From Caprella mutica (lineage: Eukaryota; Arthropoda; Malacostraca; Amphipoda; Caprellidae): DNA of 64,000 nt. Below, piece after piece: positions 56,205 to 64,000 of the stretch. Position 1 is the stretch's first letter; each line of letters opens with the position of its first letter. The stretch lies in the NCBI GenBank assembly GCA_947561585.1, contig CANNZV010000519.1, positions 62,001 to 126,000 on the forward strand. The letters run 5' to 3'. Both the position numbers and the translations under genes were made by a program. Under the pieces are notes generated by a model. The model was not told the DNA's origin, made no database searches, and saw only the letters and a list, made by a program, of their open reading frames with translations.

Positions 56205-57168
56205 TGTACCACAGTACATAGAATAGTATATGGTGCGTTCCCGTGATGAAGAACTCGAAGGACGTCCCTCAATTCTACGAGAACAAACCGTTCCCGTGAT
56301 GAAGAACGTTCGTCAAGTTCGTGGAACTCGAGGACACGGTAGGTAGTACGTCGAGCTGTCCCTCTTGGCAGCCGTGACGTCACAAACGTAAACAAACAAA
56401 CGAATAGGGCGGGAGAAACACCTGTTCTTATTTGTAAATTAATAAAATTCATAATTGACATAATATTACATGTTTTGAGATTAATTGATAATTAATTAAA
56501 CCAACCAAACCAAATTATTGATTGTTAGTATCCCTAATTAATTAGTGATATTAATTCCTAAACCACGGAATCGTACACATTGTAGTGGTTGCACGGGAAC
56601 GCTAACCGAGGGACCGTAATTCGTACCTTGAAGGAACGTTCTTCGAGTTCTTCAGCACAGGAACGCACCTATAGTACCCCAGTTACATGTATTATTCAAA
56701 TTTATTCTGGGTAGGCTGTGACGTCATGTATGTAAACAAGAGGTCACGTCATAGTAAACAGAATTGCTGTGGGTCACGTGGAATAGAGAATTAAGATGGC
56801 GGCCAACGCGACCGATCTGACTAATGATCTAATTATCTTGAATAAATCGTCTTCATCAAGACTAAAAATTTGTTACTATTTTGGGTGTAAAAAGACCAGT
56901 AGCAATTTCATCAACAGTCATTTTTTAATTTTCGTCCGTATGACTATAGAGATTAGATAATAGCATGCGGTAATGTGGAATTAAAAAAAATATCACCGGA
57001 AACGTTATTTAACAAAAGTTGGGTGTGTTGCAGCCATCTTTTGTGTTTGTACTGTACGTACAAACGTACGCACCATTGTTGACATGTGACGTCACAGCCT
57101 ACCGGGACACGCGTAAAATCCCCCCTATAGCTCTGGGATACTATATATTCTCTGTACTGTGGTTGTAC
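56205..57168. mobile_element. Inverted-repeat element with nested MITE
   Basis: Outer ends CCACAGTACATAGAATA (56209) and, inward from the right, CCACAGTACAGAGAATA. A second inverted pair GTAGGCTGTGACGTCA (56711; right copy about 57087-57103) belongs to the same arms. Without the nested 56232-56669 MITE it is about 520 bp. TSD unclear. Confidence 0.6.
56232..56669. mobile_element. MITE with GGTGCGTTCC ends, nested
   Basis: Left GGTGCGTTCCCGTGATGAAG, right (inward) GGTGCGTTCCTGTGCTGAAG, both followed by AACTCGAAG. Flanks carry ATAGTA on both sides, the probable duplication. It interrupts the left arm of the 56205-57168 element. Non-coding. Confidence 0.75.
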
Positions 57169-57523
57169 TAACTACCCTTCTATAAACTGTGGGCTCGCAC
57201 CGGACAGAAATACGGACAAAGAAAAACGAGACGTCAGTTGGAATACGATTTCAAGGTTCTTGTATTGGCTTAATTTGAGTCAATATCTAACAAGTTAGCA
57301 ATAATACCTATTCAATGCATTGTATTTACACATAATACATATATTAGCTACTTTATTCTATACAGTTTTCTTTTTTTATTCATTTTGTTAATTTGTATAT
57401 GATCGAACAACAATATAAAATTAGTGATCTATAATTTTCATTCATTCCTTAATAATGTAGAAATCCGCCGACAAATGTTAATTATATTTTATCGTGATAA
57501 ATATAGTTCATATATGATATACC

Positions 57524-59006
57524 CCAAGGTTCATAGACTAGGTATAACAGGTTAAACAGTCTGGAAAAAAAAAGCCAGAGGTACGATGTGATCATATGGC
57601 AGTTCTTGAAAAATGAGTTGCGAAACAGTGAGATATATGGGTTTTTCTCTTAAACCATACATTTTTCGATACTGGTTCCGCATTCAGAATTCTTTTAAAT
57701 TTAATAATCTATCAGATTATATAAAGCTATAATGATATAAATGTGTTTCCGCGGAAAAATAGATGAAAAACTAATGACCATTCTCTCCGAGAATTAGTGT
57801 GCAACAGTGTATGGAAAGAACTTTCGTCTTGAATATCTCTTAAACTGTCCATTTTTCGATGCTAGTTCAGCACTCAGAATTCTTCTATATTTAATAATCT
57901 ATCAGATGATATCAAATTATAATAATATAATTGTGTTTTCGCGGAAAAATGGATAAAAAACTAAAGACCATTCACTCCGGTAATTAGTGTGCAACAGTGT
58001 ATAGAAAGAACTTTCGTCTTGAATATCTCTCAAACTACAAATTTACCAATGTGGGTCCAAAGCCAGAACTATTCTAAATTTTATAATCTATCAAATGGCA
58101 TAAAAATATTTCATTATTATTATTTTTTCGCTTGTAAATGGATAATAAACTAACTGCTATATGCACTCCGAGAATTAATGTGCTACACAGTATAGAAAAA
58201 ACTGCAGTCTTTCGTCTTGAATATCTCTTAAACTATAAATTTAACAATGTGGGTCCATAGCTAGAACTCTTTTAAATTTAATGCTCTATCGAGTGGTATG
58301 AAAATATTTCAATATTATTACTTTTTTTCGCTAGTTGATGGATAAAAACCCGAATGCCAGGATGCTACAAATACCTTGTGAGTTCAAATATAATAGACCA
58401 CTAGTTAACATTTTATTACGCTTTGATTACTATTGTTAAAAATAGAACACACATAATATTGTAATAATAACATAAGAAATAAATAAAATAAAATGTCAAT
58501 TATTTGTAACATAAGTTTAATGACACTGCAATGCTATAACAATTTTTAGGTTACTAATTTTACTTATTTATATAGCCTATAGGTAGGTACCTATCTACTG
58601 ATTACTGTTTCCAAAATTAGTAGGTAGGTACATATTATACAGTGTAAAGGTACTTTAACTTTAAAAATTATTTATTTTTCGTAAGGAGTGATCAAAATAG
58701 TTCTTTAAAGTATTACCTAATCAGTTATTATATATTTTTTGATAAAATAAACTTTTTAATTTCAGAGATGATTTAGAAAATGAAACTTAACCTTTGTTAA
58801 ATTATGACTAGGTTCTCTGAAATTAAAAAAGTATGTTTTATTCAAAAATTTAATACCCAATAACTAATTAGCATGTAGCACTTTAAAAATATATATTAAT
58901 TAACTTTTAAAATTGTCTGTAGACTTGGTGGATGCAATTCATAGTAACACTTTGAAGTTGTCGTAATATTCAATTCGTCTAACCTGTTATAGTCTATGAA
59001 CCTTGC
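57524..59006. mobile_element. 1.48-kb inverted-terminal element with internal tandem repeats
   Basis: Direct repeat ATATACC at 57517-57523 and 59007-59013. Ends CCAAGGTTCATAGACTA and, from the right, GCAAGGTTCATAGACTA, then ATAACAGGTTA in both. The left half is four tandem 190-bp units; the right half is AT-rich. Non-coding, superfamily unknown (7-bp duplication). Confidence 0.75.
57630..58350. repeat. About 190-bp tandem repeats, four units
   Basis: Each unit holds (G)AATATCTCTTAAAC, TCAGAATTCTTxTAxATTTAATAATCTATC, TTTTCGCGGAAAAATGGAT and GAATTAGTGTGCAACAGTGTAT; starts at about 57640, 57829, 58020 and 58207. Confidence 0.85.
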
Positions 59007-59013
59007 ATATACC

Positions 59014-59471
59014 TACCTACATTTTGTATTAGAATTTACTCTCTAAAGTTCATCAATTTCAATCATTGTTAGAGAATACACAATCGATCACAGTCGACAC
59101 AAATCCAATTATTATTGAATATCATCTGAGCTAAGTTCAATAAATGATTTCAGTATAAGGTTTATATATTAACATTTACGATGTATTTAATTATATACCT
59201 ATTTGACCAAGTAATCTAAAGTTATTTCATGAAGATCTATAACCAAATATTTCCGATGCGAGTATCTGTATACCAAGTGACGTCATGAGTCGCGGGCTTG
59301 ACGTCACAATTTCGCATCATTTTCAGGTGCGAGTATCCTTCTAACCATTTAATTCATGAGCAGGCCTATACAAGCATACTTTTTTCACCGTCACTGTTCC
59401 TTACGAATGTTAATTAAGCCACGCTCAGTGAAATCAATGAGTGTGAGTGATCACTTATGCTCGACGATTTT
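59014..59471. other. No gene; spacer with two TGACGTCA sites
   Basis: TGACGTCA at 59278-59285 and 59299-59306, flanked by near-direct GCGAGTATC motifs at 59258 and 59329. Otherwise AT-rich. Confidence 0.4.
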
Positions 59472-59472
59472 A

Positions 59473-60057
59473 AAGGCGCCCATATACGATCAATTTTTTA
59501 ATCAATTAATTGACGTCAATAACAATGAGAAAATCACCGTGCCCACATGCGGTCAAAGATTTACTTCATTTTTTTAGTTTGATTCTTCAAATGCGCATCT
59601 CAGTATCGCATCAATTGCCTGGTAATAATTCATGTCCAAACTCGTCATTTTAATGGAGAGTTTATAACTTTATGACAGTTATTTTGAGCCCTTCATTTGC
59701 AAATGGAGAGAAATATCTATTTTTCTCCTACTCTACAATGTTATTTTGGAGAGAATTTATGATAATTCATAATTTGATCATTTTGGGGAGAAATTTGGTT
59801 ATTTTGGGGAGTTTGTGAGCCAAAGTATTTTAGTTGGATCAATTGCGATCGTTAGCCACTGGAAATCCTTTCACTGTCGGGGAAAAAAAATTATTGATCA
59901 ATATATTGGCGCTTTGTCCACACACGATCCCATCAATTAATATCGAAGAAATTTTGATCTATGAATCGATTCAGTGAAATTGATGTCAATCCCCCACACT
60001 CTGTCAACTTTTCTGGTCTATTAATCGAGAAAAAAATTGATAGAGTATGGGCGCCTT
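59473..60057. mobile_element. MITE with AAGGCGCCCATA ends and TA target
   Basis: TA at 59471-59472 and 60058-60059; ends AAGGCGCCCATATACGATCA and, from the right, AAGGCGCCCATACTCTATCA. 585 bp, non-coding; contains TGACGTCA at 59511-59518. Confidence 0.75.
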
Positions 60058-60059
60058 TA

Positions 60060-60471
60060 CACAAACTGCTTTTCAACGCTAGCAGCATGTCTGGCCCATG
60101 TCGTCCTCTGATTATAGCGAAAAGGTAGCACTGAGTTACTTACTGTTTGGTTGTATTTTTTTATTTAAACTAAACATCCCTTACAGTTAGACCAAGTATT
60201 CGGGTAATAGTTGGTCTTTACAATCATAATAAATTGTTTCTAAAAATAGGGACATTTAGGCCCGGAAAAGCTTCTGCTTCAAGGGCAGACTAAGTTGTAT
60301 AAACCAGAAACAAAAATTTCAAAAGATGATCAATGTGGGCTAACCTTAATTATTAAAATCCCTATTTTCTGGAAATACAGTGTTTTCAGCTTGAAAATTA
60401 AATCAGCTATAAAGGCTTTTATGGCTTGCAAGAACGTTGATGAGCACCCTTTTTATAGAGTAGGGTCAAAC
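60060..60471. other. No gene seen
   Basis: AT-rich; a short open stretch at 60295-60483 has no recognisable content. Confidence 0.45.
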
Positions 60472-60585
60472 GGGAATACGTAACTGAACGGGAATACGTA
60501 ACTGTACGGGAATACGTAACTGTACAAAAATACGTAACTGTACGGTATTACGTAACTGAACAGGAATGCATAACTGTACGGTTGA
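60472..60585. repeat. 18-bp tandem repeat, six units
   Basis: Units of GGGAATACGTAACTGTAC with variants AAAAATACGTAACTG and GGTATTACGTAACTG. Confidence 0.9.
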
Positions 60586-60780
60586 TAAGTATGAGTTGCA
60601 ACTTAAAAGTAAATTAAATATGGGGATGCTTTACCGGTGATTTTCATTACCATTCCCTACTCAACCCTGCAAACATTTCCACATGGCATACACATGGATG
60701 CCATGTGGTTGGATGGTTTTAATATGGCAATACGTTTTTAAGATGTATCATCCACATTGAAACAACCTAAACACTAAAAT

Positions 60781-61085
60781 AACAGATGTTAACCATGTGT
60801 AAAATACCACATCGAAACCACATGCCAATGACCATTTCAATAACAGATGTTAACCATGTGTAATTTAACACATTAAAACCACATGTCAATGACCATTTCA
60901 ATAACAGATGTTAACCATGTGTAATTTACCACATTGAAACCACATGTCAATGACCATTTCAAAAACAGATGTTAACCATGTGTAATTTACAACATTAAAA
61001 CCACTTGTCAATTACCATTTCAATAACAGATGTTAACCATGTGATTACGCAATATCATAACCACATGTTTAAAACCATACTGAAA
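60781..61085. repeat. 61-bp tandem repeat, five units, forward orientation
   Basis: AACAGATGTTAACCATGTG begins units at 60781, 60842, 60903, 60964 and 61025, each with TAATTTACCACATTGAAACC and ACATGTCAATGACCATTTC. Confidence 0.95.
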
Positions 61086-61104
61086 CCATATGTTATAGAT
61101 ATTT

Positions 61105-62035
61105 GATTATAAACATAAAACATGGTAATTGGCATGTAGTTGTAATGTGGTATATTACACATGGTTAACATCTGTCATTGAAATGGTATTTGACATGTGG
61201 TTTCAATGTTGTAAATTACACATGGTTAACATCTGTCATTGAAATGGTATTTGACATGTGGTTGTAATGTGGTAAATTACACATGGTTTACATCAGTTAT
61301 TGAAATGGTAATTGACATGTGGTTTCAATGTGGTAAATTACACATGGTTTACATCAGTTATTGAAATGGTAATTGACATGTGGTTTCAATGTGGAAAATA
61401 ACACATGGTTAACATCTGTTATTAAAATGGTCATTAACATGTGGTTTCAATGTGGTAAATTACACATGGTTAACATCTGTTATTGAAATGGTAAGTGACA
61501 TATGGTTGTAATGTGGTAAATTACACATGGTTTACATCAGTTATTGAAATGGTAAGTGACATGTGGTTGTAATGTGGTAAATTACACATAGTTTACATCA
61601 GTTATTGAAATGGTAATTAACATGTGGTTTTAATGTGGTAAATTACACATGGTTAAAATCTGTTATTGGAATGGTCATTAACATGTGGTTTTAATGTGGT
61701 ATATTACACATGGTTAAAATCTGTTATTGAAATGGTCATTGAAATGTGGTTTTAATGTGGTAAATTACACATGGTTAAAATCTGTTATTGAAATGGTCAT
61801 TGAAATGTGGTTTTGATGTGGTAAATTACACATGGTTAAAATCTGTTATTGGAATGGTCATTAACATGTGGTTTTAATGTGGTATATTACACATGGTTAA
61901 CATCTGTTATTGAAATGGTCATTAACATGTGGTTTTAATGTGGTAAATTACACATGGTTAAAATCTGTTATTGAAATGGTCATTGAAATGTGGTTTTGAT
62001 GTGGTAAATTACACATGGTTAACTTCTGTTATTTT
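61105..62035. repeat. 61-bp tandem repeat, about 15 units, reverse orientation
   Basis: Same monomer inverted: GGTAAATTACACATGGTT, AACATCTGTTATTGAAATGG and TCATTAACATGTGG, first unit near 61167, step 61 bp, to about 62030. It faces the forward array across a short centre at about 61090. Confidence 0.95.
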
Positions 62036-62091
62036 AAAACTCTAAATACAATTATGTGAAAGAGGATGATCAATCTATTTATAGTATAATT

Positions 62092-62200
62092 ACAGTACAG
62101 CTCCACTATAGTGAACTCCTGTACAGTGAACCATCCTGTTTAGTAGAACCCTGTTTAGCGAACTAACTTTTATAGTGAAAATATTTAGTTTAGTTCACCA
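62092..62200 (+). mobile_element. Possible pogo/Tigger-like end fragment
   Basis: After TA, CAGTACAGCTCCACTATAG is followed by repeated AGTGAAC/AGCGAAC motifs, the style of pogo/Tigger ends. No matching right end was found. Confidence 0.35.
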
Positions 62201-62438
62201 CAAATTACTTTGTTTTCTATGAATATCTATATACTAAATTAGTTGTAATTTATGAAAGTTCTTCCAGTACAAATTTTCTTTAATGAAGTCATGTGTAGTG
62301 ATCCGTTCTGATATTTAGAGTTCTGAGAAATTAAATACACTGAATAATGAATATATTTGAAAAAGAAGGAAAATATTTTATGTAGTCTGCCATGATAATG
62401 CTAGTTTTCTATACAACTCTTATATCATCTACACTCTA

Positions 62439-63111
62439 CAGCAAGGGTGGGCAAATGCAGCACTCATTGCTATTTTGGCACTCAGAGCAGCACTCGTGCC
62501 CACCAGAGAAAGGGTGCTTTATTTTCTACCAAAGAAAATTTAGAATATTTAGCCCTGACTGCTTTATAAATTACAAGGATATATAATATAAAAGTGGATG
62601 GTAAAATAATTGAAGAACAGAATATTTTTAATTACCTTGATACTTTGATAGTCAATTTTATACATTAATAAGGTATTTTTAGTTTATTGTTAAAGTAGTG
62701 CCGGTGTTTAAGAAAATTACTTCCGACTTTTTTTTTTATCCGACTCTCTCTTTCTTATACTGGTAAGAATTTGTGCAATTATTTTTAATTCTTTTTTTAA
62801 TAAGTTGGGATTTTATGAATAAGTTACTAAATTTTTATTACTCAAAACAACTTATTTTTGTTTTTATTATAAAGAAAGAAAAGTATAATTAAATATCATT
62901 TTTTAATTGCTTTTAATTCAAATAATAAATATACTACAAATATTTATGTTCCAAATATGTACGAATGTACGTACCTCAATAAAATCTATCCCCACCCTCT
63001 CATTTTAATTACTCAGTATCCCCTGCAATTTAAAAAAAACGAAAAGAAAATGGTAACGGCACTGTTATTCCATATTTCGGCACTGAAAAACACAATAAGT
63101 GCCCATCCCTG
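62439..63111. mobile_element. hAT-like MITE with 5-bp target duplication
   Basis: CTCTA at 62434-62438 and 63112-63116. Ends CAGCAAGGGTGGGCAAAT and, from the right, CAGGGATGGGCACTTATT, the CAG-GGxTGGGCA pattern of hAT ends. 673 bp, non-coding, with long A/T tracts. Confidence 0.7.
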
Positions 63112-63184
63112 CTCTAAAGTGAAGTAAATCATCTAAAGTGAATATAAATTTATTAATAATAACTTTAAAAAGCTACTTCTATCA

Positions 63185-63275
63185 TGTCCAGGATGGCTCA
63201 TTGGATATGTCACAGACTCAAAACAACAGCAAACTACAGGGACCCCAGTTCGATTCCGGAAGCACCACTTCATTT
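63185..63275 (+). mobile_element. tRNA-like SINE head
   Basis: TGGCTCATTGGATATG (box A-like, 63193) and AGTTCGATTCC (box B-like, 63247) on the plus strand, about 55 bases apart, slightly longer than a tRNA core. No cloverleaf was built. A SINE head or decayed tRNA. Confidence 0.4.
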
Positions 63276-63416
63276 CTTTCCCAATTTCTTTCAATTTAAT
63301 TTGTATATAACAATATGTAATATTAAACTAAATAATATGCAGGCAAATTAAATATACACTATATACAGTAAAGAAAGAAATGGCAATAAAATTAGTATAA
63401 TCTTTTTGATTTATTG

Positions 63417-63900
63417 ACACATGGTACTGATGTGTGTTACACATGGTACTGATATGTGTTACACATGGTATTGATATGGGAAACATATTGTATTGATATG
63501 GGTAACATATGGTATAGATATGGGTAACATATGGTACAGATATGGGTAACATATGGTACTGATATGGGTAACATATGGTAAAGATATGGGTAACATATGG
63601 TATTGATATGGGTAACATATGGTTTTGATATGGGTAACATATGGTACAGATATGGGTAACATATGGTATTGATATGGGTATCATATGGTTTTGATATGGG
63701 TAACATATGGTTTTGATATGGGTAACATATGGTAGAGATATGGGTAACGTATGGTTTTGATATGGGTAACATATGGTTTTGATATGGGTAACATATGTAA
63801 CAGATATGGGTAACATGTGGTACAGATATGGGTAACATATGGTACAGATATGGGTATCATATGGTACAGATATGTTACACATGGTACTGATATGTGGTTT
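63417..63900. repeat. 22-bp minisatellite, about 22 units
   Basis: Unit GATATGGGTAACATATGGTA plus two variable bases; the left three units use ACACATGGTACTGATATGTG. Because all three phases of the unit lack stops on the minus strand, a long repetitive open frame results. It is not a gene. Confidence 0.95.
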
Positions 63901-63924
63901 TGTTATGGTTAACATGTGTATTCC

Positions 63925-63963
63925 ATATGTTATACATGTGGCAAAACCACATGTATAACATAT
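63925..63963. repeat. Perfect hairpin, 17-bp arms
   Basis: ATATGTTATACATGTGG, loop CAAAA, then the exact reverse complement. It uses the same ACATGTGG motif as the 61-bp array. Confidence 0.9.
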
Positions 63964-64000
63964 CGTCCAAGGTTCCAAAAATCAACATTGTAACCACATT

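Noticed and set aside
56168..56461. 97-residue minus-strand open frame
   Set aside because: It spans two nested MITE ends (outer arm plus GGTGCGTTCC element); coding is coincidental.
63328..63978. 216-residue open frame on the minus strand
   Set aside because: It is a 22-bp tandem repeat open in all three phases; the long frame is an artefact.

Overview
The window is non-coding, repeat-dominated animal DNA, most likely from an arthropod and probably an insect. It carries a BEL/Pao retroelement with A17-type protease and a C-terminal DUF5641-like region, several non-LTR retrotransposons (LINEs), a piggyBac transposon, Gypsy debris and many small inverted-repeat elements (MITEs), on an AT-rich background. 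I found no host protein-coding gene and no functional RNA gene. The species cannot be named from the sequence.

The left 14 kb is a nest of insertions. A LINE ('LINE C') was hit by a TTAA-flanked MITE (218-2058), which was itself hit by a MITE with TTA target duplications (625-1715). LINE C was also hit by a second LINE ('LINE A', 2246-11235). LINE A contains a third LINE ('LINE B', 3919-8737) and a MITE with 8-bp duplications (9593-10286). LINE B contains a MITE with tandem-repeat ends (6706-7579). A further inverted-repeat element (11965-13379) interrupts a second LINE C copy. LINEs A and B both begin with a 2A-like motif (NPGP type) next to zinc-binding cysteines, followed by endonuclease, reverse transcriptase (RT) and a C-terminal zinc knuckle. 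Both are broken.

From 14 to 31 kb come unclassified repeats, a 90-bp tandem array with an embedded tRNA-Asn-like pseudogene, a long-inverted-repeat element (19244-20727), and a nearly intact minus-strand BEL/Pao element (21754-28604) with near-identical LTRs, a CAGTG target duplication and one frameshift in RT. A decayed Gypsy-type pol remnant follows (28.9-30.3 kb).

From 31 to 45 kb there is a diverged direct duplication (about 31.4-38.6 and 40.1-44.4 kb). Each copy is interrupted at the same TTAA by a different TTAA-specific element. Next comes a complete but frame-broken piggyBac transposon (45109-47887), which shares its right TTAA with an abutting MITE (47892-48731).

From 48 to 64 kb the window holds unclassified AT-rich repeats, further MITEs (some nested, some rich in TGACGTCA octamers), a 67-bp tandem repeat, a terminal-repeat element containing four 190-bp repeats, a large head-to-head array of 61-bp repeats and a 22-bp minisatellite at the right edge.

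The genes form no common pathway. The sequence is best read as a record of successive transposition in which the piggyBac, LINE and BEL proteins served only their own families. All alignments here were made by eye.
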